DNA of 64,000 bases from Valencia hispanica (GCA_963556495.2 OY747704.1:38957001-39021000), one strand, 5' to 3'; positions 49,616-60,999 are shown, counted from the stretch's first letter. A program made the numbers and translations. The notes: generated by a model not told the origin, from the letters alone.

Positions 49616-50940
49616 ACACTTATTAAGTTAGTTTATTTTGATAATTATCAGCTTGGGGAACAATTCTTTCTTTTATGAATGACAATAGAACCAGCCAGCC
49701 ACTCATTCTCTTCTAAAGGAATGAGTTTGATGTCGTGGAACAATATAATTGCACGCACACACCAGAATAAGCACTAATAATTTCTCTCTAAAGTATGAGA
49801 ATTTAATCAAATATATCAACCTTGCAGCCAAAATATCCAGTCAATAAGTTCAAAATCTACGCTAATCAACATGCAGAACTACTTACTATGCCAATCAAAG
49901 AATTGATAATGTACAAGAAATCAAAACAGCAAACAAACAAATATGTGAAGTGGAAGAGGAGAGGAATGCATGTGGTTCTATACAAGAGGTGCAAGGGTGA
50001 GCTTCTCCATGGGGGGGAGCTAATCCCTTCCTCTGATGAATTTAAACATAAGTTTGAACAAAGGGTGTGTAGCTAGGTTTAGTTCAGGAGCTAACAATAG
50101 AAGCTGTGGGCGTGCAGCGGCTTGACAGTGTCCAAATACTGTGCAAATGTGATAGAATGCGAAACAATGAAGAGGAAAAGAGCCAAGGAAAGAGAGAAGA
50201 AAGATACCCGCTTTGGATACAAACAGTTTAAAACGCACAGCAAATTCAGCAGTTCACAAAACATGCGTTAAGCAGCATCATTGAACAAACAGCGGTTTCA
50301 GCATTCAATACACTTCAAACTAACTCTATGAAATGATATCTAAAATGTTCTAACTCATCTCTGCCCAGACACAAAGAGGAGAATAAAATGAACAGGTATG
50401 ATCCTACTTTAAGGCAATCCTTCATCTGATCAGTCCCAATAGCAATCGAAAGTCGGGTCCACAAGGAAATGGAAGAAAAATGTGTCCAAATGGCAAAGCT
50501 GGTGCGCACAGCTTGGTTCTTTTGAACAGCGGCCTCGTTGCTGGCTTTCAACCGCAGCAAACGCCAAGAGTAAACTCAGAGAACAGCTTCGGTTGTCTTT
50601 TTAAAGAACTGCCTTGGAGCAGTTCGGCTATCAGCAAAGCTTTTCCGGATGCACTAAGCAGGAGCCTTGGAGCTGATCAGCTTGTACTTCGAAGGTTTAA
50701 AAGGAGTCTTTCCTGGTCCAGAAGGTGAGAACAAATAGGGAATTCCCCTTGTGGTTTGTACCTCACAGAGTTCGGCATGAAAGGCAATTTAAAATGGCCG
50801 CCACCAGTCCGTTAAAGCCTTCGTGATGTCATCATTGGGGATGGACCAATAGGAAAGCGCTGGGAGCACAGCTAGGAATGCTGGAAAATGCAGTCTTCAG
50901 TTCGTTTGTCAAAAATGAGACCCAAAAAGAATCTGGGAGG
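49616..50940 (-). mobile_element. LTR-like repeat, minus orientation
   Basis: Read on the minus strand, this segment opens with AACGAACTG and CATTTTCCAGCATTCC. It then has a CCTATTGGTCC CCAAT-type box, a TGATGACATCAC CRE-like site, and later CTGGACCAGGAAAGACTCC and TTTTAAACCTTCGAAGT. The same series, with substitutions, occurs at about 52003-52330 on the plus strand. Promoter-like motifs, length of about 1.3 kb and lack of coding suggest a solitary LTR. Termini are uncertain and no pol or gag is present. Confidence 0.45.
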
Positions 50941-51119
50941 AGAGCAACTTAAAGCTATGCTAACTATAGAGGACAGGCAGAAGAAAGGCACAGATAATTG
51001 AATAGATGAAGACCAAAGTCACCAGGAGGAAGATGTGATGCTTAATAGATCAGAAAGATAGGAGGAGAAAGATTATGAATGTCCTTGAAGGTAAACCGAA
51101 GGAGCTTGAAAATTAGGCG

Positions 51120-51485
51120 CGTTTCCACTATCGGGATTTCAGGGTAATTTTACTGGATCTTTTTCTGATGGGGTATTCTGTTGACCCGCTCCTCTCAGCA
51201 GTCGTGTCTCCATACAAAAGTGCTAAGACGGCAGCATATCACAACTCTCTCAGCAGTAAGGAGTGTCACTTATCAGTGCCCACAGCAGCAGAAATAAGAG
51301 ATTGACATAAAAAGAAGCAGGGATTGCTGTTGTGTTTCTGTTTGCTGTTATAAACTGCTTCACCAGCAACTCTTCTTATATTCACGAAGCCTGTTTGGTG
51401 ACGTCTGCTTACTTCCCTCTAAGTTACAACCAATCAGCGTGACTTAACCACACCTCCCGCTCAGCGACTCTACCGGGGCATTTCT
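51120..51485. other. Unclassified insertion in the L2 LINE
   Basis: This segment interrupts the L2 coding remnant. It begins about GCGCGTTTCCACTATCGGGA and ends near GGCATTTCTGATTAGTTACC. It is richer in GC than the surroundings and contains AACCAATCAG. I see no clear terminal repeat or ORF; it may be a small MITE. Confidence 0.35.
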
Positions 51486-51824
51486 GATTAGTTACCCCCA
51501 GACTGGTACTCCGTTGGTTCCTGAAATGGCCTCAAAAACCAACCAGATTTACAATAGTCAACACGGGAGGCAATAAGACTATGAACACGAACGGATGCAG
51601 AGTGGAAGGAAAGCGAAGGACGTAACCAGTTAATATTGCGTTGATGGAAATGGGCAGAACGGGTGAGATTACTGATGTGAGATTTGTAGGACAATGAGCT
51701 GTCAGGGATGACACCAAGCCTCTTAACCTGAGGGGAAGGGAAAACCGTAGAATTTTCATAAGGATGAAATGATTTGCCTTCAGTAAATTAAATTTGATAC
51801 AAATGCTGGGACCAGATTCGGATT

Positions 51825-51940
51825 TAATGGACTGAATTCTTACACCTTCCCGCTGAAGTACAGCAACATTCTTGGACGTAATGGACTGAACTGTTACAAC
51901 TTCCTGCTGAAGGACAGCAACATTCCTGGACGTAATGGAC
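51825..51940 (+). repeat. 54-bp tandem repeat (two units plus 8 bp)
   Basis: Units at 51825-51878 and 51879-51932 both run TAATGGACTGAA…CAGCAACATTC.TGGACG with few substitutions. A third copy begins TAATGGAC at 51933. The period is 18 codons, so the minus-strand frame of the L2 remnant stays open through it (repeat motif NVAVLQ.E). Confidence 0.85.
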
Positions 51941-52002
51941 AATGAACTTGGTTCTAGCTCCAAAGACTGAACAGTACCCAATCTTTGGAACTAAAAGGGG
52001 GA

Positions 52003-53260
52003 TGTTGAGGCTATGGCCTTTACTGAACGAACTGGATCTCCCAGTATCCTTTCACTGAACGAACTGCATCTCCCAGCATCCTTTCACTGAACGAACTGCA
52101 TCTCCCAGCACCCATTGCGCTGCCCTCGACCCATTCTCATTGGTCTGTGGCCAGTGATGACATCACAGAGTTGATAAAATCAGGGCGAATATTGAAATCT
52201 TCGTCTTTTGGTTCCCAAGCGGTGCCTGTTAGGAGACGCTTTAATCCACTGCTAGCATTTTCCCTTTTTCCGTTCAAACCTGCTGGACCAGGAAGAACTT
52301 CCCTTTTAAACTTCGAAGTGAATCGACCGAGCAAACAGACTTTCCTGTACCAGGTAGTCCGCTGGCCATCTGAGCTCTATTGAAATCAGCCCTGAGTCCC
52401 TCAGCGCCTAAAGTTGGACGTCCGCTTTTCTGACCTCGGTTTTGCGCAAACCGCTCCTTTAAACTAGACACTGTCTACATTCTTCGTCGTGGACTGTGGA
52501 GAGCTGCCCCCACCAAGTAGGATTAAACTGATTTATATCTTCTGGGTCTGGGTAGAGGAGAGGTCTTGACGGTTAATATCCGTTTTCTGTTGGTTAAAAT
52601 AAGTCTGTCAACTTGTTAACCACTGTTATTCTTGGTCGTCTGTCGCTGTACACCGAGCCTGAATGTGCATGCTTTTTGTGTTTTATTATTTGACTTTGGT
52701 TGCAACCAGAAGCAGTATATTATATTGTATTATTTCCTTGTTGTTTATTGTCCGCTGCGGTCGGCGCGTGTCTGTTAAGACAGGTTGCGTGGCCCCTTCT
52801 CCGTCGCCCCCGTTTCCTTTGTCCAAGCCACCATTGCTAATGAAACTAGCATTTGTTGAGTCGCCACGCGGTCTTCCTTTGTCTTCCTTTGTGAACCGAT
52901 CGCGCCAATTGATAAGGCTTGAGTTATTTATCGCATTGAAGGGGTGAGCTGAACCCCCCCCATTCACTCACCCCGCGGACGAACTCTACGCCTTTTCAGA
53001 GAGACTGACAGTCTGGTTTAATTAAAATTATCTCATTTCTGAGATTGGTGCCCCTACATCTTTAATAAACAGGTTAAACTCGAACGTCATCAATAATTAT
53101 ATTAATATTAAATTATTTATTATAATTATTGATGCTCAGAAAACCAGACAGCAACTTTTTATTATTAGTAGTTACAACACAAATAAGAAGAATTTCTGTT
53201 TGAGCTTAAGGAACCTGGAGGTAAACTAGGATTTTAATTCAGATAAACTTCCTGTAAGTG
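52003..53260 (+). mobile_element. LTR-like repeat, plus orientation
   Basis: It may start TGTTGAGGCTATGGCC at 52003. It carries three 31-32-bp tandem units, then CTCATTGGTC (CCAAT box), GTGATGACATCACAG (CRE-like), GATAAAATCAG (possible TATA), CTGGACCAGGAAGAACTTCC and TTTTAAACTTCGAAGT, then AATAAA at about 53063. The same order of motifs is found inverted at 49616-50940. No internal viral genes lie beside it. I infer a solitary LTR; the right end is uncertain (possibly CA at about 53092). Confidence 0.45.
52019..52113 (+). repeat. Three tandem ACTGAACGAACTGCATCTCCCAG units
   Basis: Units at 52019-52049, 52050-52081 and 52082-52113 each contain GAACTG.ATCTCCCAG. The word resembles the ZNF143/STAF-type ACTACAATTCCCAG element, so it may be a promoter array. 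That reading is inference. Confidence 0.8.
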
Positions 53261-53267
53261 AAGAACC

Positions 53268-54333
53268 GGTATGGAATTGGACCTTCAATGCTCTTGCTGT
53301 AGGAAGGAGGTTTTCACTCAAAATCTCACGATACATGGCCCTATTCATTCTTTCTTTTACATGGATCAGTCATCCTGGTCCCTTTATGGAAAAACAGCCC
53401 CAAAGCATGATGTTTCCAACCACGTTTCACAGTAGGTATGGTGTTCTTTGGATCAGCATTCTTTCTCCTCCAAACACGACAAGTAGAGTTTTCACCAAAA
53501 AGTTATATTTTGGTTTTATCTGACGATATGACCTTCTCCCACTCCTCTTCTGGATGATCCAAATGCTCTATAGCAAACGTCAGACGGCCCTGGACATGTA
53601 CTGGCTTAAGCAGGGGGACACGTCTGGCACGGCAGGATTTGAGTCCCTGGCAGCGTAGTGTGCTAATGATGCTAGCCTTTGTCACTTTGGTCCCAGCTCT
53701 CTGCAGGTCATTCACTAGGTCCCCCAGTGTGGTTCTGGGATTTTTGCTCACCATTCTTGTGATTGTTTTGACCCCACGGAGTGAGATCTTGTGTGGAGCC
53801 CCAGATCGGGGGAGATTATCAGTGGTCTTGTATGCCTTCCACTTTCTAATAATTGCTCCCACAGTTGATTTCTTCACACCAAGCTGATTACCTATTCCAG
53901 ATTCAGTCAACCCAGCCTGGTGCAGGTCTACAATTTTGTTTCTGGTGTCCTTTGACAGATCTTTGGTCTTGGCCATAGAGGAGTTTGGACTGTGATTGTG
54001 TGAGGTTGTGGACAGGTGTCTTTTATATTGCGAACGAGTTCAAACAGGTGCCATTTATACAGGTAATGAGTGTAGGACAGAGGAACCTCTCACAAAAGTT
54101 ACAGGTCTGTGAGAGCCAGAAATCTTGCTTGTTTGTAGGTGACCAAATACTTGTTTTCCACCATAATTTGCAAATAAATTCTTTAAAAATTAGACCATGT
54201 GATTTTCTAGATTTTTCCCCCTCATTTTCTCTCTCATAGTTGAGGTAAACCTATGATGAAAATTAAAGGCCTCTCTCATTCTAAGTGGGAGAACTTGCAC
54301 AATTGTTGGCTGACTAAATTACTAATTATCCTA
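53268..54333 (-). mobile_element. Tc1-like element, truncated at one end
   Basis: The transposase N-terminus reads from 53976: [20 protein letters not shown], then [20 protein letters not shown], the linker and [18 protein letters not shown] with the first catalytic Asp. Frameshifts follow. The 5' terminus (54240-54333) ends ATTATCCTACTGTA at the TA within the LINE's FADDT codons. The 3' part is cut near 53268. It is a different subfamily from the element at 1-1173. Confidence 0.85.
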
Positions 54334-54826
54334 CTGTATAACTAGGTGTCATCAGCAAAACGGTGAAAGTGAAGATCAAATTTACGGAAAATGGTACCAA
54401 GAGGAAGAAAGTATATCATAAAGAGAACAGGGCGTAAAATTGAACCCTGGGGTACACCAGTAGTCCCCATGGAATAAACGAGAGCAGAATGATTTCAGTT
54501 GAATGAACTGGGACCGATCAAGGAGGTAAGATTGGAACTAGGCTAGGGGTGTGTTGGAGATGACAGTGGAGCAAAATCTGTTTAGGAGGATGAAGTGAGA
54601 AATAGTGACAAAGGCTGTACTTAGATCCCAAAGGACAAGGATGCAGAGAAGACCAGAGTCGGGTCCAAGTAGCAGATCATTAGTGACCTTAAGTAGAGTG
54701 GTTTTGTAATGTGGCACGAGCGAAAACCAGACTGAAATCTCTCGTAGATATTATTGTGAACCAGGTGTGAATGAAGTTGAACTGCCACAATTTTTTCAAG
54801 TATTTTAGAATTTGTTTTATATTTAC

Positions 54827-54933
54827 CTAAAGACAATGTTTCCAGCCTTATCTGCTTTCCATGCTTTGACTAGGGCAAAATCCCCAGTGATGGCTTTTTC
54901 CATAATATAGTGCCTCCCATTGAACTCCCGCAC
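54827..54933 (-). CDS. OXCT1: OXCT1 exon ([20 protein letters not shown]...)
   Basis: This 107-nt exon (35 codons plus two bases) encodes [20 protein letters not shown] and continues through [13 protein letters not shown] to IVF plus two bases of Arg. The acceptor is CTACAG and the donor AG|GTAAAT. Only 17 nt of intron separate the donor from recognisable L2-like LINE sequence (from 54809 leftwards). The LINE lies in sense orientation, so its sequence is transcribed with the gene. Confidence 0.96.
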
Positions 54934-56672
54934 CTGTAGACAAACAACAAATCCAAAAGTGAGAAATTCATACTCCATGTCACAGTGCGTCTGGAAACAG
55001 ACCTCAAGTATTAATATGTAATATCATAAAAAATTTAAACAGAGTATAAGCCTTAAATTAGCCAGCTATGACAACCTACCTACTGACCCTATTACTTTAT
55101 GTTCAAAACCAATTATGCTTTCCGAAGAGACAAGAAGTTGCAGAAACTAAATATAGAACAATTAAATAGAATGGAATAATAGAAGAATAGAATAATCCTT
55201 TATTGTCCCACTAAGGGGAAATTCAGCTGTAACAGCAGCAAATTGACAGATAACAGAAGTATTCACGATCACATGAGAATGGTAGAAATAGTATGAAAAC
55301 AGAATCAAGAAGTATATATGTACATTAAGGACACAATTACAAAAAACCAAAGTATTGTGCAGTTATAAAAAATAAAGTGGCATACTCAGATTACCATGTG
55401 CAACCGAGTAGGTTATTTTAACAGACTGAATATTTACAGAATGTGCATGAGTAATTGTGCAACAGAAAGTAAAAAATAAACGTATTATTCACAAGTAGTT
55501 AACAAAACATAAACTGAGAAAAACAGATGTGCAAATAGCAGCCAGAGACATGTTAGTTAAGTGAGTCAAGTAGTGCAAGTTACAGCAGTGATGTAAACAT
55601 TATTGAATTGTTGGGAGTAGTTTTAGTCGTAAAGTCTAACAGCTGCAGGGAGGAAGGACCTGCGAAAATGCTCCTTCATGCATCTAGGATGCAGCAGTCT
55701 GTCACTAAATGACCTCTGCAGCTCAGCAACATCTTCATGCGTGGGGTGGGAGACTGTCCATCACTGATGTTATTTTGGCCAGAGTCCTTCTGTCTCCAAC
55801 CACCTGCACTGGATCCAAGGGGCATCCTAGAACAGAGCTGGCCTGTTGATGAGCTTATCCAACCTCTTCCTCTCAGCTCTAGATAAGCTGCTGCTCCAAC
55901 ATACGACACCATAAAAGATGGCTGATGGCACCACAGAGTCAAAAAAGATCTTTAGGAGCGCTCCCTGGATTCCAAAAGAACTCAACCTCCTCAGCAGGAG
56001 GAGTTTGCTCTGAACCTCCCTGTAAAGTACATCAGAGTTGTGGCTCCAGTCCAGTTTATTGTTCAGGTGAACACCCAGGTATGTTCACCGGTGTCAGTGT
56101 GGTGGGTCTGCGCCTGCGGAAGTCCACCATTAACTCTTTGGTGAAGTAGTCCAGTATCCACTGCTACATGTGGTGGTCCACTCCTGAAAGCTCTAACTCG
56201 TCCCTCATAATTCCTGGCTGGATGGTGTTGAAGGCATTGGAGAAATCAAAGAACATGATCCTCACAGTGCTTCCAGGCTTCTCCAGGTGAGTCAGAGCTC
56301 GGTGCAGGAGGTAGATGATGGTGTCATCCACCCCGATGCCAAGCTGTTAGGCAAACTGCAGCAGATCCAATGAAGACTGCACCCGGGGTCAAAGATGATT
56401 GAGAACCAACCTCTCGAGCGTCTTCATGAGATGCGAGGTCAGGGCTACCGGCCTGTAGCAGTTGAGGTTCTTCGGATGTGAAGTCTTTGATACAGGTACC
56501 ACACAGAAGGTCTTTCACAGCTGCGGTACTTTCCCCGGCTAAGGTTGTATAGATATCCCAGGATGCCACACAGTTCATCTGGACAGCCCCTCAGGAGCCT
56601 GGAGCTGATGCTATTTGGACCTGCAGCACCTTAATTTTTCACAGCTTGTTCCTCATGAAAACTGAAGTGTTG

Positions 56673-56741
56673 AAATTCTTGAATAAAAAGTGCACTCTTT
56701 TTAGACCTCCTAAAAAGAGTGCACTTTTTATTCAAGAATTT
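56673..56741. repeat. Perfect 32-bp inverted repeat at the L2 5' end
   Basis: Positions 56673-56704 are exactly complementary to 56710-56741, separated only by ACCTC. The right arm is native L2 endonuclease sequence (…KKSALFIQEF); the left arm is an inverted copy of it abutting the interrupted host LINE. Confidence 0.92.
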
Positions 56742-59663
56742 TCAGAGTTTTTATCAATTTTGCACAACTCCTTTGAAAGGATCATTTTAGCTGATTTTAA
56801 TCTACATATGGATAATCTTTTAGACCCTTTGTCAACAGATTTTTTAAACATTCTGACTTATATGGATTTTAGCCAACATGTCATGCAGCCGACTCACAAC
56901 AAAGGACACACCCTGGACTTGGTCATCACGCATGGCCTGTCCACCCGTGTGTCCTCTGTTGTTGACTTGGCTGTCTCTGACCATTACTGTGTTTTTTAAC
57001 ATCACCAGTTTTATTCAGCAGGAGACCTCTGTGAGAACTGTCAGGAAGCGTCATCTAACCCCTGAAGTGGCTGCAGGTTTTCTGGAAATTTTTAAAAAGA
57101 ATCCTCCTATTGTTTTACCTGCCCCCTGTGATTTTATTGTCGATGATTTTAACAGAAGGCTTCAGTCCACTCTTGACCGGCTTGCTCCACTACAAGTTAA
57201 AAGTTTAAAATCTAAAGCTGCACCGCCGTGGAAAAATGAAAACCTGAGAAAAATGAAGAGAAATTGTAGGGCGGCAGAGAGAAAATGGAGGAAAAGTAAA
57301 ACCACAATAAACCATCCAATATACACAGATCTTCTCAAATTATACAACAATGCAGTAAGAAATTCAAGAAATTCATACTTCTCCAAAATCATCTCGGAAC
57401 ATAAAAATAATTCCAAAATCCTTTTTTCCACCATTGATAAACTTTTTAACAGAGCTACTAATGCATTTCCTAAAACCCCCTCAAACACTCTTTGTGAGAA
57501 GTTTGCAGACCACTTCAGAGGGAAGGTAGACATCATCAGATGATTAGACAAATCTGAGCGTGTTTTTACCAGAGGAAACGCTGGACAGTTTTGTTCTGGT
57601 AGAAGCTGGGACTCTTGATAAAGTTTTCTCCTCAGTGAGGCCCACCACATGTGTTCTGGACCTGATTCCCACTTCCTTTTTTAAACAATTTTATGGATCT
57701 TTTAGAGATGAGATTTTAACCATCATGAATTGCTCCCTTCAGACGGGGGTCTTTCCTGCCGCCTTTAAAGGGGCGGTAGTGAGGCCCCTGCTGAAGAAGA
57801 GCAATTTAGATTTTAATGATTTTAATAATTTTAGACCGGTATCTAACTTACCTTTTTTAAGCAAAATTTTAGAAAAAAATAGTTTCATTTCAACTTAATG
57901 ATTTTATTAATGAGCACAATGTCCTGGAGAAATTTCTGTCTGGTTTTAGGGTGAACCACAGCACAGAGACGGCCCTTTTGAAGATTTTAAATGATTTTAG
58001 ATTAAACTATGGTGCACAGAGGGTGACAGTGTTGGTTCTACTGGTTCTAAGCGCTGCCTTTGATACAGTAGACCACACTATTCTTTTAACCTGTTTAAAA
58101 CAGATTGGCCTCTTTGGTGCTGTTCACAAATGGTTTACATCCTATCTCTCAGACAGGACTTTTATGGTAAGTTTGGATACCTGCTCCTCTAGGGTCCATA
58201 AGATTACATGTGGTGTGCCCCAGGGTTTGATTTTAGGCCCAGTGCTTTTTAACCTTTATATGCTCCCTCTTGGCAGCGTCATCAGAAGACATGGAGTCAA
58301 CTTTCACAGTTATGCTGATGATAGACAGCTGTACATCTCCATGTCTCCCGATGACACACGGCCAATGGATGCACTTTTTAACTGCATTTTAGACATCAAA
58401 TCCTGGATGGCAGAAAACTTTATCCAGCTCAACCAGGACAAAACTGAAGTTTTAGTCATTGGTCCTGAGGCTCAGAGAGAGAAACTTTTACCAAAACTAC
58501 AATCACTGTCTTTTAATCCCTCTTTACAAGGTAAGAACCTGGGCGTGATTTTTGACTCTGAGCTGACTTTTATTCCTCACATAAAAAATTACTAAAATAT
58601 GTTTTTATCAACTAAAGAACATCGCCAGAATCCGCCCCATTCTCTCTCGGGCCAACACTGAAACACTGATACATGCTTTTATCTCCAGTATAATTGATTA
58701 CTGTAATCCCCTGCTTTCTGGTCTTCCCAAAAAGAGTATATCAGGTTTACAACTACTACAAAATTCAGCAGCACTTGTCCTGACGAAGACCAGGAGGCGG
58801 GAGCACATTACATCGGTCTTAAAATCATTGCATTGGCTCCCCGTACGTTTTAGGATCGATTTTAAGGTTATTTTAATGGTTTTTAAGTGACTTAATGGTC
58901 TTGGGCCTTCTTATCTCTATGAACTGCTTTTACCATGTAAACCTTTGCGGTCTCTGCGCTCCTCTGGCAGCAGTCTCCTTGTCACCCCAAAAGTCAGGAC
59001 ACACACGCAGTTTTATGGCCCTCACCTCTGGAACAGGCTGCCAAAGGACCTCAGGGCCGCAGAGAACATTCATGTTTTTAAGAGCAGGCTCAAGACTCAC
59101 CTTTTTAGCCTAGCTTTCAACTGATTATTTATTACTGTTTGTTTATTTGCTCTGTTTTATATGATTATATTTTTATCAGTGTTTTACTATTTAATCTTAG
59201 CACATTAATTTACTGTTTATTTTTATACTTTAATTTATCTTAATCCCCCTCCCAGTGTTTCCTGTGTGGGAGCCCTCTGCCCTGGGGGCGGTGGTCGGCT
59301 GTGGCTGCCTGGGTGCTCTCTAGGTGGAGCTTGGGGTCTTGGCCTTACCTCCACTAGGTGCCCTGTGTCAGCGCCTCGGCTGCTGCTGTTAATCTACCGC
59401 TGCCAGGGCAGATGGCTCCTCTGATGGCGTTTTATCTGCACTCGGCCCAATGTCCTTGTTTACTTTTGCTTTTAACTGTGTGTGTGTATGGGAGTTGGGT
59501 TGGGGGGAGGGGGGTATAACTGTGACCATGCTTTTAAATCTGTGGGGGAGGGAAGGGAAGGTGGTTTTATGTGGGGTCATTTTAATCTGTAAAGCACTTT
59601 GTGATGCAACTTCTTGTATGAAAAGTGCTTTATAAATAAAGTTTGATTTGATTTGATTTGAAA
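56710..59663 (+). mobile_element. L2-like LINE, near complete 3' two-thirds, frameshifted
   Basis: In order: the end of the AP-endonuclease (LADFNLHMDNLLDPLSTDFL, LDLVITHGLS…SDHY) at 56710-56999; a linker at 56990-57543 (KAAPPWKNENLRKMKRNCRA); RT fragments at 57560-57898 and 57951-58595 with VLSAAFDTVDHTILL, GVPQGLILGPVLFNLYMLPL and SYADDRQLY; and a C-terminal region to 59121. Motif A has Val where the first catalytic Asp normally stands (LVLSAAFD instead of LDLSAAFD). The 3' end is AAAGTGCTTTATAAATAAAG then (GATTT)n. At least three frame breaks make it inactive. Confidence 0.88.
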
Positions 59664-60475
59664 GGAACAAGATGGGGGAGGGAGCTGTATTATGGAATCC
59701 CGAGAAGCCAGGGGTGGGTGTGATGGCTGGGAGCTGAGTGGTGTGAAGTCCTGAGAAGAAAAGTAGGCAGTCCTCAAAGATGAGGGGGGTTGCAGGAGAG
59801 ACAATGCTGGAGGAAGAGTGGGTGGCTGGTCAAAACTGTTGAAGAACTGGTTCAGGTCGTTCACCCACCCTAAGTCTCCTGCAGCCTGGGGGGGTTGGGT
59901 TGCGCCCTAAAACTTTTTTCATCATAAAATCTATGGACAACCGGGGCTTCATGATTTCATTTGACAAAATTATTGAGTTGTGCTCATTTCACCGTCAAGA
60001 TAACGTATTGATCACTTCGCGGTCAAGACATACACATATATATATATAATGTGTGTGTACCAGCACGTTATTTTGACGGTTTTAACATGTAAAGTAGATA
60101 AGAAATGTGATCATTTCAACCCGTTGTCGACCAAGCAGCCTTATCTTAGAGGCACATTTGTTGTTTTTTTTTAATCCTTTTTTTCCCCCAACTAACTCCA
60201 GATATATTTCATATTTTGTTGTCAGACATTTTATACTTTTTAAAAATTAAGTCGGCAATTAAGGCATTAACCATTTCTAATATGCGGTCATATCATATGG
60301 GATTCACCTTCATTGTTGTACTTTTATACATACACCCATAAGTGTTATGTCTGTGTGGTCAATTGTTTACAGCACATTTGTCTTGTTGTGGTGAGTGGGT
60401 TTCCAACTAAGACAGGCAATGTTGAAATTTTAAGTTTTTAATATACATTGTTTTTTTCCTTACAGATCATATCGC

Positions 60476-60574
60476 CTAAAACTACAGGAAGATCATAAGG
60501 AGAAGTACTTAATATATGTTCATCACCTTTAATGCCACTTCTTTCATATCGTTAAGTGTTTTTTATTAAATAAA
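60476..60574 (+). other. Possible 3'-terminal exon inside the insertion element
   Basis: A good polypyrimidine tract and acceptor (TTTTTTTCCTTACAG) precede 60476. One frame then reads SYRLKLQEDHKEKYLIYVHH and Leu before a stop, and AATAAA follows at about 60569. No matching upstream exon was found, so this is only a candidate. Confidence 0.25.
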
Positions 60575-60999
60575 CAACAAATGAGTGAAGCTTCTGTTTT
60601 TCTTTCACACAGATATTGTTTCCATTTCAGGAAAAAAAAAATCATAGTTTTGTAGCTACATAAGTATGATTTGGCTTTGTAATATTGCAGATGCCAAGGT
60701 TTTTTTTCATATTGAGATGTTGAAGGAATTTATCAAATTCAAAAATGCAGTTGGCTGATTAATTACTTGGTTGACTTCTTATTTCTTCCCTTGTTATATA
60801 CTGTTGAAAGAATTTTCAGTCATTATAGAGAATAAAACATTTATTTTTTTTAAACAAGATTCTATAAAAGAAAGCGACACAGATAAAAAAAAAAAACAAA
60901 GGGGGGCCAGAAAGCAAAAGAGACTTACGTACAGTAAAATGGGGTTGGGGGGAGGGACAGAGTTGTCAACAGTGTTATGGCAACAGATGTAATTGTTGA

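Larger units (their letters stand above)
48546..54809 (-). mobile_element. L2-like LINE, heavily interrupted, sense to OXCT1
   Basis: The pieces lie in order on the minus strand. 54809-54334 begins SKILEKIVAVQLHSHLVHNN and reaches FHRFADDT near RT motif C. 51990-51480 includes VKRLGVIPDSSLSYKSHISN and NINWLRPSLSF. About 51120-50945 carries the …HNLSPP… region. 48760-48546 ends with the same GCGCTTTTAAATTAAATTTA tail as the copy at 31340. Insertions between the pieces are a Tc1 (53268-54333), two LTR-like repeats, an unknown segment (51120-51480) and a hAT MITE. The 5' end lies 17 nt inside the intron from the OXCT1 donor at 54826. Confidence 0.7.

Noticed and set aside
49616..53260. A complete provirus bounded by two LTRs
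   Set aside because: The two LTR-like repeats are in opposite orientation and the sequence between them is L2 LINE, with no gag or pol.
53639..53887. 82-codon plus-strand frame with hydrophobic stretches
   Set aside because: It is the antisense of the Tc1 transposase.
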